Notes under the pieces: generated by a model
Databases searched by the model: none
Told to the model about the DNA's origin: nothing
What the model saw: only the letters and a program-made list of their open reading frames with translations
Translations under genes and position numbers: made by a program
Part shown: positions 36,664 through 45,255 of the stretch, piece by piece
How positions within the stretch are numbered: position 1 is the first letter of the stretch
Layout: each line of letters begins with the position of its first letter
NCBI RefSeq assembly: GCF_015694405.1
Contig: NZ_JADQDB010000002.1
Location: 124,001-188,000 of the forward strand
DNA length: 64,000 nt
DNA from: Pelagibacterium limicola
GTDB lineage: Bacteria; Pseudomonadota; Alphaproteobacteria; Rhizobiales; Devosiaceae
Direction of reading: 5' to 3'

Positions 36664-37191
36664 ATGAATTCCACTTTGTCGCGGCTCAAGGCGGTGGCCG
36701 TCACGGCCATGGCCTTCGCAGTTGGTGCCTTCTGCACGCTGGGTATTGTGTGGCTGCTGGGCGCCTTTCTGCCGGACGCGGTGGGCGCGCGCGAGTTCGG
36801 CGCCTACAGCCCCCATTCTTCGATTGCTGCCCTGTCGGATTTGCGCGCCATCATGGCACTGAGTGCAATCTTTTCGGTCCTCACCGGGCTGGTCCTCATC
36901 ATCGACTCGCAATATTGCGACCGTATGATTGCGGTGCTCGCCGATGTCCTGTTGATGGTGATGGCAGCAATCGCGGGTTTCGTCGCCGGGTACTGGATCC
37001 TGCTCAGACTGGCGGGATACAGCAATTTCCTGGACGTCGGCTTCCTCCGTACTGCGATCATCGCCCCGGTGGTCGTGTTCGTGGTGAGCTTGTTGCCACT
37101 CGCAAAAGTTCGAGCCGTCATCCCGGCACGGATCGCCCTTGTGTCCATACTGTTGCTCGGCGGTCCCGTATTGCTCGTCCTGACGGACTAA
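36664..37191 (+). CDS. Four-TM membrane protein, unknown
   Basis: A 175-residue integral membrane protein with hydrophobic helices at about 10-38, 65-83, 92-115 and 128-150, plus a C-terminal hydrophobic stretch (IALVSILLLGGPVLLVL). No family recognised. It follows the secreted PPC-like gene closely and is likely co-transcribed with it; a secreted/membrane pair of this sort could form a complex, but that is speculation. Confidence 0.65.
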   Translation: MNSTLSRLKAVAVTAMAFAVGAFCTLGIVWLLGAFLPDAVGAREFGAYSPHSSIAALSDLRAIMALSAIFSVLTGLVLIIDSQYCDRMIAVLADVLLMVMAAIAGFVAGYWILLRLAGYSNFLDVGFLRTAIIAPVVVFVVSLLPLAKVRAVIPARIALVSILLLGGPVLLVLTD

Positions 37192-37201
37192 ACGCCTCTC
37201 C

Positions 37202-37227
37202 GGAACCGCGACGTTCTCTCCGGCGTT
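37202..37227 (+). promoter_or_regulatory. EcfG-type general stress promoter GGAAC-N17-CGTT
   Basis: GGAAC (37202-37206), exactly 17 bases, then CGTT (37224-37227). This is the consensus of the alphaproteobacterial general stress response sigma factor EcfG/RpoE2 (GGAAC-N16/17-CGTT). It lies 50 bases upstream of the PagL-like gene start and in the right orientation. Confidence 0.65.
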
Positions 37228-37276
37228 TCCCGGCAAGGTTTCCCCCACGGGCGGAAACGTTGGCCGAGGATTTGCC

Positions 37277-37861
37277 ATGAAGATCGCAGCGATTGCATTT
37301 GCCGGGGTTACGTTGGCGATGCCGGCCGCCGCTCAGGATGCAGCTTTGGGGGATCGGAACGTATTTTTCTTCGGCGGCCTCATGGGTGAGGGCTACATGC
37401 ACGAACTGCTGAACCCCTTCGCCGCCACCTATGAAGATATCGGGATCATGGGGGCCGGTTACCAGCAGTTTTTTGCAGAGCCGATGGAGAACTTCCGTGT
37501 CGGCCTGGAGATTGGGGCGGCCATTCGGGCTGGAGCCAATACCACGGGTGAGATGTGGGGCGGCGTTGTAGGCCGGTATGACGGCTTTACGAGCGAAACC
37601 GGATTGCGAATTACGCCCGCTCTCACTTTCGGGGTCAGCGTGGTCGACAATACGGCAGGCGTGGAGGCAAGGCGGGCCGCCGAGCAGGGTTATCCGGGAG
37701 AAATCCTCTTCTACCTCAGCCCCGAAATCTCGGTCTCGACCGTCGATAACCCGGATACAGAGATCTTCTGGCGTCTCCATCACCGCTCCGGCGCATGGAA
37801 CGTCCTCGGCGGGGGCGGAAGCGCCAACGCCACGACGATCGGGTTTAGAAAAGGATTTTAG
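37277..37861 (+). CDS. PagL-like lipid A deacylase / acyloxyacyl hydrolase (outer membrane barrel)
   Basis: A 194-residue secreted protein with signal peptide MKIAAIAFAGVTLAMPAAAQ and alternating beta-barrel pattern, ending in Phe (RKGF), as outer membrane barrels do. Near the C-terminus WRLHHRSGAWN contains the His-x-Ser arrangement (His169, Ser171) of the PagL catalytic site, followed by GSANATTIGFRKGF typical of Rhizobiales PagL-like proteins. PagL removes the 3-O acyl chain of lipid A. The acidic third residue of the catalytic set is not certain by eye. Preceded by an EcfG-type promoter, suggesting stress-controlled LPS remodelling. The last 4 bases overlap map. Confidence 0.7.
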   Translation: MKIAAIAFAGVTLAMPAAAQDAALGDRNVFFFGGLMGEGYMHELLNPFAATYEDIGIMGAGYQQFFAEPMENFRVGLEIGAAIRAGANTTGEMWGGVVGRYDGFTSETGLRITPALTFGVSVVDNTAGVEARRAAEQGYPGEILFYLSPEISVSTVDNPDTEIFWRLHHRSGAWNVLGGGGSANATTIGFRKGF

Positions 37862-38613
37862 GCTGCCAGAGTAACGACTATGGCACCACGCCGCGTCGCA
37901 ACGATCGTGTGCTCATACTGGACGCACGGCGCGCTCGGCACCGCCACCAGCGTCCAGGGGTCGTTAGCGGCCTTCTCCTGTGCCATCTTTCCGCCAAGCG
38001 AAAGAAACGGTTCCACGGTGAAAACCAGCCCATCGGCGATCCGCCGACGCTCGGAGCGATCCGGCCATGTGGGGATTTCGCCCGGCTCGTCATGCAGGCC
38101 ATACCCGATGCCGTGACTCGCAAGGTTGCGAATGAGCGTGTACCCGTTCGTGCCAGCGAACTTGCCGATCGCTTGCCCGATATCTGCGATATTGCCACCC
38201 GACCTCACAGCCCGAATGCCGGCCCACATCGCCTTCTTGCCGTCGCGGCACAGCTTGTCGATACGTGGGGTACCCGGCGGCACAATATAGGATGCGCCGG
38301 TATCGGCGAAAATACCGTCCTTTTCTGCCGAAACATCGATATTGACGAGATCTCCGGCGCCGATCACGCGATTTCCTGGAATGCCGTGCGCGATTTCCTC
38401 GTTAACCGAAATGCAGGTCGCACCGGGGAAATTGTAGGTCACCTCTGGTGCAGAGCGCGCGCCGTGTTCATCGAGCACCTTGCGACCGATATCGTCCAAC
38501 TCCTGCGTTGTCATCCCCGGTTCGAGCGCTGCCGCCATCGCATCGCGCGCGATTGCGCAAATCCGCCCGATGGACTTGAGACGTTCGAATTCTTCCTCCG
38601 AGGTGATTGTCAT
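37858..38613 (-). CDS. map: Methionine aminopeptidase type I
   Basis: A 251-residue dinuclear-metal peptidase removing initiator Met. The ligands are visible: IAHGIPGNR (His), NIDVSAEKDGIFADTGAS (Asp and Asp), ASHGIGYGLHDEPGEIPTW (His and Glu) and the last Glu in QYEHTIVAT. The central His-Gly-Ile-Gly motif is intact. Length is normal. It is 4 bases downstream of pgi on the minus strand and converges with the PagL-like gene. Confidence 0.95.
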   Translation of the reverse strand: MTITSEEEFERLKSIGRICAIARDAMAAALEPGMTTQELDDIGRKVLDEHGARSAPEVTYNFPGATCISVNEEIAHGIPGNRVIGAGDLVNIDVSAEKDGIFADTGASYIVPPGTPRIDKLCRDGKKAMWAGIRAVRSGGNIADIGQAIGKFAGTNGYTLIRNLASHGIGYGLHDEPGEIPTWPDRSERRRIADGLVFTVEPFLSLGGKMAQEKAANDPWTLVAVPSAPCVQYEHTIVATRRGAIVVTLAA

Positions 38614-38617
38614 GCAG

Positions 38618-40258
<1,641 letters not shown>

Positions 40259-40269
40259 TGGGAAAACCT

Positions 40270-41403
40270 TTAATCCAGCGCGGGCATATCCCCTCGGGCC
40301 CATCCCTCGCGGATCGCTGCGCAGTATTCGACAAAAGTCGCATTCTCAATCGCATGCCGCATCCCGTCCATCAACTCTTGATAGTAGGAAAGATTGATCT
40401 GGGAGAGGATCATCGCGCCAAGAATTTCCTCGCAGCGTACAAGATGATGGAGATAGGCGCGCGAAAAGCGCCGCGCCGTCGGGTTGGGGGACGTTTCGTC
40501 CAGCGGGCGCGGATCATCCTTGTGGCGGGCATTCTTGAGATTGACGACACCGAAGCGTGTATAGGCATGGCCGTGACGCCCGGCGCGCGTAGGATGCACA
40601 CAATCGAACATGTCGATACCGCGCGCGACAGCGCCGAGCAAATCATCGGGCTTGCCCACCCCCATGAGGTACCGTGGCTTGTCGGCGGGAAGCTGCGGCG
40701 TTACCTCTTCAAGCACTTTGAACATTACGTCCTGGGGTTCGCCGACGGCCAGCCCGCCGACCGAATAGCCGTGAAAGCCGATGTCCGTCAGCCCCTTTGC
40801 GGAGCGCCCCCGCAACTCCGCATTGTCGCCGCCCTGCACGATCCCGAACAGCGCCCTGCCGCTGGCATCATCGAATGCCTTTTTGGATCGTTCGGCCCAG
40901 CGGATCGAAAGCTCCATTGCGCGTTCGAGCTCCGCATATTCGGCCGGCAACCTGACGCACTCATCGAGCTGCATGATGATGTCGGAATCGAGCAACTTCT
41001 GGATTTCGACGGATCGTTCGGGCGTGAGGCTGTGGCTCGACCCGTCGATGTGCGATTTGAAGGTAACGCCGTTCTCGTCGAGCTTACGGAGCTGCGCGAG
41101 GCTCATCACCTGAAACCCCCCGGAATCGGTGAGGATTGGGCGCTGCCAGTCCATGAATTGGTGCAAACCGCCCAACCGCGCAACACGCTCGGCGCCGGGG
41201 CGCAGCATCAGGTGATACGTGTTGCCCAACAAGACATCCGCGCCGGTTTCGCGCACCTGCTCGGGATAGAGCGCCTTCACCGTTCCCGCCGTGCCCACAG
41301 GCATGAAAGCCGGCGTGCGGATATCTCCGCGCGGTGTATCGATCCGCCCGCGCCGGGCAAACCCGTCGCTCTTGAGAAGCGTAAAACTGAAATGCTCAGT
41401 CAT
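40270..41403 (-). CDS. tgt: tRNA-guanine transglycosylase lacking the zinc cysteines
   Basis: A 377-residue TIM-barrel enzyme exchanging guanine-34 for preQ1 in queuosine tRNAs. The active-site [10 protein letters not shown], the substrate loop GIVQGGD, the GLAVGEPQ loop and nucleophile region [20 protein letters not shown] are intact. The C-terminal zinc site, normally CxCxxC plus His, reads [17 protein letters not shown]: Ser305, Asn307 and Ala310 take the cysteine places, although the final His pair remains. I recall other Rhizobiales having a reduced set here, so this may be a lineage trait. The ATG at 41403 (GTG one codon before is possible) overlaps queA by 8 bases. Confidence 0.93.
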   Translation of the reverse strand: MTEHFSFTLLKSDGFARRGRIDTPRGDIRTPAFMPVGTAGTVKALYPEQVRETGADVLLGNTYHLMLRPGAERVARLGGLHQFMDWQRPILTDSGGFQVMSLAQLRKLDENGVTFKSHIDGSSHSLTPERSVEIQKLLDSDIIMQLDECVRLPAEYAELERAMELSIRWAERSKKAFDDASGRALFGIVQGGDNAELRGRSAKGLTDIGFHGYSVGGLAVGEPQDVMFKVLEEVTPQLPADKPRYLMGVGKPDDLLGAVARGIDMFDCVHPTRAGRHGHAYTRFGVVNLKNARHKDDPRPLDETSPNPTARRFSRAYLHHLVRCEEILGAMILSQINLSYYQELMDGMRHAIENATFVEYCAAIREGWARGDMPALD

Positions 41404-42472
41404 CACCGGCCCGGAAAAGCAGCGAGGAGTCGCCGTAGGAATAGAAGCGATATCCGTTGTCGATGGCGTGCTTATAGGCTTTGTGCATGGTCTCCAAGCC
41501 GGAAAAGGCCGAGACCAGCATGAAGAGCGTCGAGCGCGGCAAGTGGAAATTGGTCATCAGGACGTCCACGACACGAAACTTGAAGCCCGGCGTGATGAAG
41601 ATATCCGTGTCGCCGGCGAAGGCTTCAAGCTCGCCGGTTGCCCGTGCTGCGCTTTCGAGGAGCCGCAGGCTGGTGGTGCCTACCGCAATGACCCGCCCGC
41701 CTTTGGCATTGGCAGCTCGGACGCGTTCGACCGCCTCGGACGAAATCTCCCCCCATTCCGCGTGCATGACATGATCGTCGGTATCGTCCGCCTTCATGGG
41801 CAGGAAGGTCCCTGCCCCGACGTGGAGCGTGACATGCTCTATCCGGATGCCCTTGTTTTCTAGTCGATCAAGCAGTTCGGGGGTAAAATGCAGGCCCGCT
41901 GTCGGCGCCGCGACGGCGCCATCATGCTTGGCGTAAACGGTCTGATAATCGGACTTGTCCCGCTCCTCGATACCGCGCTTCAAACCGATATATGGCGGCA
42001 AAGGCATCGCGCCGCGCGCTTTAATCGCCTCATCGAGCACGGCATCGGAGAAATCAAAAGCCAGCGTTACCTGCCCCTCCTCGACCGCCTTGACGGTCGC
42101 CGAAAGCTCTTCGAGCATGCAGACTTCAGATGCCTCCCCAAAGACCACGCGGTCACCGGGCGCAAGCCGTTTGGCCGGACGCGCGAAGGCCAGCCAGGTA
42201 TTGCCATCCACCCGCTTGTGCAGGTTGAACGAGACATTGGCGACATATTCGCCTCTGTGCCGCGCGCCCTTGAGCTCGGCGGGGATGACGCGGGTATCGT
42301 TGACAACAAGCACGTCGTTGGGTTCGAGGATGTCGATAAGATCGGTGACGACACGGTCGGAAAACCGGCCCTCCGGACTGACGACCAGGAGTTTCGCGCT
42401 GTCGCGGGGGCTGACCGGATGCAACGCAATCCGGTCGTCGGGCAATTCGAAATCGAAGAGATCGGCTTTCAT
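41396..42472 (-). CDS. queA: S-adenosylmethionine:tRNA ribosyltransferase-isomerase
   Basis: A protein of about 358 residues that adds the epoxycyclopentane ring to preQ1-tRNA. It begins [18 protein letters not shown], followed by [38 protein letters not shown], and [15 protein letters not shown]. The end contains [20 protein letters not shown] and GYRFYSYGD, the family C-terminal signature. The ATG at 42472 is preferred to a GTG two codons upstream. Coupled to tgt, its pathway partner, by an 8-base overlap. Confidence 0.96.
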   Translation of the reverse strand: MKADLFDFELPDDRIALHPVSPRDSAKLLVVSPEGRFSDRVVTDLIDILEPNDVLVVNDTRVIPAELKGARHRGEYVANVSFNLHKRVDGNTWLAFARPAKRLAPGDRVVFGEASEVCMLEELSATVKAVEEGQVTLAFDFSDAVLDEAIKARGAMPLPPYIGLKRGIEERDKSDYQTVYAKHDGAVAAPTAGLHFTPELLDRLENKGIRIEHVTLHVGAGTFLPMKADDTDDHVMHAEWGEISSEAVERVRAANAKGGRVIAVGTTSLRLLESAARATGELEAFAGDTDIFITPGFKFRVVDVLMTNFHLPRSTLFMLVSAFSGLETMHKAYKHAIDNGYRFYSYGDSSLLFRAGDD

Positions 42473-42510
42473 CGTCACCGCTGGGTTGATTGGCCAGGCA
42501 GGATAGAGAA

Positions 42511-42942
42511 CTACCAGCCCGTACAGATCAGCGTAACCGTTCTGCCCGAGCCGATGCGGGCGACGCCAGCAACGACAACGTCGCTTTCCGGTTCGTCGTC
42601 AGGAGCATACACCGCCGCCCGGACTATGTTGACCACAAGTGTCATCGGACCTGTGTTGGCCGACTCCAGTCCGAGTTCGATGCGGTCGAACAAAACATCC
42701 GAAAAGGCCAAGGTCTCGGGCGGACGCTCACTGTCCTTCGGATAGGTCGAGAGCCGGAATTCGGGCGTAAGAACACGCACGCCCTCGATAGCCCCCTCAT
42801 CGCGCGTTTCGGAAAAATCGACGGCAATTTCGATCGAGGATTGCCCGTCCGAAGCGTCACATTTGATAACATCCGCACTGGCGTGCGCAGCCAGAACCGG
42901 AACAAGTCCGAGTGCAATGACTGCGCGCGCCAGCACAGGCAT
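42511..42942 (-). CDS. Secreted hypothetical protein
   Basis: A 143-residue protein from the ATG at 42942, with a signal peptide ([18 protein letters not shown], cleavage after AHASA). The mature domain has two cysteines (VIKCDASDG near the N-terminus, LICTGW at the end), likely a disulfide closing a small beta domain. No family recognised. Its ATG overlaps the cyclophilin stop in TGATG, so it is translated with the ppi genes; a periplasmic role linked to them is possible. Confidence 0.75.
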   Translation of the reverse strand: MPVLARAVIALGLVPVLAAHASADVIKCDASDGQSSIEIAVDFSETRDEGAIEGVRVLTPEFRLSTYPKDSERPPETLAFSDVLFDRIELGLESANTGPMTLVVNIVRAAVYAPDDEPESDVVVAGVARIGSGRTVTLICTGW

Positions 42943-43415
42943 CAGACGTCCGCGGCCACGCGCATCGTGACGATCTTGTCCGGGCTGCGGACCGGTTCGC
43001 CGCGCTCGAGCTGGTCGATGGCATTCATACCCTCGATCACCTTGCCGAACACCGAATACTGACCATTCAGCCAAGGCGCCTCGGTGAAGCAGATAAAGAA
43101 CTGGGAATTGGCCGAATTGGGATTGGCCGAACGCGCAGCCGAAACGGTACCACGAACGTGCTTTTCCGTCGAGAATTCGGCGGCGAGATCGGGCTTGTCG
43201 GAGCCCCCTGTGCCATTGCCCTTCGGGCATCCGACCTGCGCCATGAAATCCTCGATCACGCGATGGAATACGATCCCGTCATAAAATTCTTCGCGCGCCA
43301 GTTCCTTGATGCGGGCTGCATGGTTCGGCGCGATATCGGGACGCAGTTCGATGACGACCGTGCCCTTCGTGGTTTCCATGATGATGGTGTTTTCCGGATC
43401 GGCGTAAGCAGCCAT
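42942..43415 (-). CDS. ppiB: Peptidyl-prolyl cis-trans isomerase (cyclophilin, cytoplasmic)
   Basis: A 157-residue cyclophilin without signal peptide. Catalytic and binding motifs: FYDGIVFHRVIEDFMAQVGC (Arg, Phe, Gln), GTGGSDKPDLAAEF, GTVSAARSANPNSANSQFFI and LNGQYSVFGKVIEGM. The ATG at 43415 (MAAYADPENT) is chosen because the upstream extension matches no cyclophilin. Sits 25 bases downstream of the membrane-anchored paralogue. Confidence 0.94.
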   Translation of the reverse strand: MAAYADPENTIIMETTKGTVVIELRPDIAPNHAARIKELAREEFYDGIVFHRVIEDFMAQVGCPKGNGTGGSDKPDLAAEFSTEKHVRGTVSAARSANPNSANSQFFICFTEAPWLNGQYSVFGKVIEGMNAIDQLERGEPVRSPDKIVTMRVAADV

Positions 43416-43440
43416 TGTCCTGTCCTTCGTGTGGTGAAAT

Positions 43441-44061
43441 CTATTTGGGGGTGGCAACGCGCAGCGAAATCATCGCGTCGGGATCATCGACTACACCATT
43501 GGCGCGTTGATCGCCCTGCTTGATGTTGTCCACGAGCTCCATACCGGAAATCACGTTTCCAAAGAGAGTATATTGCCCATTGAGGTGTGGAGAATCCGCG
43601 GTGACGATGAAGAACTGCGAGTTGGCGGAATTCGGATTTGCCGAACGCGCCATGCCCACCGTGCCCCGTGTAAAGTTGGCATTGGAGAACTCGGCTTCAA
43701 GGTTCGGCAAATCCGAACCGCCCGTGCCGGTGCCCGTGGGGTCGCCTGTCTGGGCCATGAACCCGGGGATCACGCGATGAAAGACAATGCCGTCATAAAA
43801 CCCGGAATTGGCGAGTTCGGTTATCCGCGCGACGTGGTTGGGCGCCAGATCTGGACGGAGCGCAATCAGCACTTCGCCATCTGCCAGCGTCAGCGCGGCA
43901 ACGGGCGTGTCAGCGGGAATCTCGGCTTGGGCGATCATTGGTGTTTCGGTTTGCCCGAATGGTGTGTAGGGCCAAACAACCACAACGCCAAACAGGGCGA
44001 CCAGAGCAAGAACGAGCAATCCAACCCTGCGGTTGGTGGGCTTGGGTGCATGCGCAGCCAT
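43441..44061 (-). CDS. Peptidyl-prolyl cis-trans isomerase (cyclophilin, membrane/periplasmic)
   Basis: A 206-residue cyclophilin with an N-terminal hydrophobic helix (RVGLLVLALVALFGVVVVWP, about 13-33) acting as a signal or anchor, so its domain is periplasmic. The domain has FYDGIVFHRVIPGFMAQTGD, GTGGSDLPNLEAEF, MARSANPNSANSQFFIV and LNGQYTLFGNVISGM. It is clearly a tandem paralogue of the next gene. Its ATG overlaps the coaD stop (TAATG). Confidence 0.93.
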   Translation of the reverse strand: MAAHAPKPTNRRVGLLVLALVALFGVVVVWPYTPFGQTETPMIAQAEIPADTPVAALTLADGEVLIALRPDLAPNHVARITELANSGFYDGIVFHRVIPGFMAQTGDPTGTGTGGSDLPNLEAEFSNANFTRGTVGMARSANPNSANSQFFIVTADSPHLNGQYTLFGNVISGMELVDNIKQGDQRANGVVDDPDAMISLRVATPK

Positions 44062-44549
44062 TATTTCTCCAGAGCTTTGAGAACAGTACGTGGAACGAAC
44101 GGGGTCACATCCCCGCCCATCTCGGCAATCTGGCGGACGAGCGTCGCCGAAATATGACGAACATAGGGGCTCGACGGCACAAAGACGGTCTGCACCTCCG
44201 GTGCCATCTGGGCGTTCATGCCCACCATCTGCATCTCGTAGTTGTAATCGGTCGTATCGCGCAACCCTCGGATTACGATGGTCGCGCCCAGTTTCTGGGC
44301 CGCATGCACCATCAACCCGTCAAATTCGGCGATCTCGACGCCGATTCCATGCCGCTGAGCAATCGGCGCCGCAACCTCAGCCAGCAATTGCTTGCGCGTT
44401 GCAGCCGGCAGGAATGGCGACTTTGCGGCATGAACGCCGATTCCCACGATCAGCCGATCCACGAGCTTACAGGCACGCTCGATCACATCGAGGTGCCCGT
44501 TGGTCACAGGGTCGAATGAGCCCGGGTAAAATCCCACACGGTTGGTCAT
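44061..44549 (-). CDS. coaD: Phosphopantetheine adenylyltransferase
   Basis: A 162-residue nucleotidyltransferase making dephospho-CoA. The GSFDPVTNGHLDVIERA segment holds the (T/H)xGH ATP motif. VIRGLRDTTDYNYEMQM and FVPSSPYVRHISATLVRQIA are characteristic, including the Arg and Ser of the nucleotide site. The start at 44549 (MTNRVGFYPG) is at the usual family position. It is followed by ppiA with a one-base overlap, the standard gyrA-coaD-ppi order in Rhizobiales. Confidence 0.96.
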   Translation of the reverse strand: MTNRVGFYPGSFDPVTNGHLDVIERACKLVDRLIVGIGVHAAKSPFLPAATRKQLLAEVAAPIAQRHGIGVEIAEFDGLMVHAAQKLGATIVIRGLRDTTDYNYEMQMVGMNAQMAPEVQTVFVPSSPYVRHISATLVRQIAEMGGDVTPFVPRTVLKALEK

Positions 44550-44562
44550 GGCTGAGGTTTTG

Positions 44563-45186
44563 TCATGCTCGCCGCTGGAGTGCAAGCCAGATGCCGCCGC
44601 CGATCAGCATCGCTCCAGAAATGCGGCTGACGAGCTTGACGCGGGCCGCAGTGATCCAGTGCCGTGCCCGTCCTGCAAGAACGGCATAGACCGCGTCGCT
44701 CAGCGTCGTGATCAGCATGAACAACGCCCCGAGCAAAACGATCTGCGGCAACGCCGAACCCGAATCGACGACGAACTGCGGCAGAAACGCTCCAAAGAAC
44801 AGCAGCGCCTTCGGGTTTGCCCAAATGACGAAAAAGCCCTGCATGGCATAGCCGCGCAGCGTGCGGTGCCTTTCTGCTTCCAGGCGCTCGATTTCGCCGC
44901 GCGAACGCAGCATCGAGAATCCAAGCCAGATGAGATAGGCCGCGCCAATAAACTTGATGATGTCGAACGCCCAGCCCATGAAACTCATCACGGCCTCGAG
45001 GCCCAGCGCGACGACCAGTATCATGGTCATGAGCCCGATTTGCGTTCCGGCGATAATGGCGAGCCCGGCGAGCGTCCCGCGCGAAAGGGCGCTCGCGATG
45101 ATGACCGTGACAGTCGGGCCGGGAACAACGGCGATAAAGAAGGCTGCCGTGATAAAGGCGATGAGTGAAGCAGTATCGGGCATCAT
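44563..45186 (-). CDS. LysE/RhtB family amino acid exporter
   Basis: A protein of about 207 residues with six hydrophobic segments. The N-terminus has FITAAFFIAVVPGPTVTVII, with the PGP of the RhtB/LysE family, then a conserved RGTLAGLAIIAGTQIGL and WLGFSMLRSR. Likely exports amino acids or their derivatives. Two adjacent ATGs (45186, 45183) follow an AGGAG site; I used the first. It sits between gyrA and coaD, an insertion relative to the usual gyrA-coaD order, as far as I recall. Confidence 0.88.
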   Translation of the reverse strand: MMPDTASLIAFITAAFFIAVVPGPTVTVIIASALSRGTLAGLAIIAGTQIGLMTMILVVALGLEAVMSFMGWAFDIIKFIGAAYLIWLGFSMLRSRGEIERLEAERHRTLRGYAMQGFFVIWANPKALLFFGAFLPQFVVDSGSALPQIVLLGALFMLITTLSDAVYAVLAGRARHWITAARVKLVSRISGAMLIGGGIWLALQRRA

Positions 45187-45218
45187 AGTGCTCCTGAAAT
45201 GAACCCGGGAGCTAGCCA

Positions 45219-45245
45219 CGGCCTCCTGCCTTTGGCAAGAGGCCG
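45219..45245 (-). terminator. Strong stem-loop downstream of gyrA
   Basis: CGGCCTCTTGCC (minus strand) pairs with GGCAGGAGGCCG across a 3-base AAA loop, a 12-bp stem with one wobble. It begins 11 bases after the gyrA stop. No T-run follows, so it may be a 3'-end stabiliser or Rho-related stop rather than a classical terminator. Confidence 0.5.
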
Positions 45246-45255
45246 CGTTATCTGC

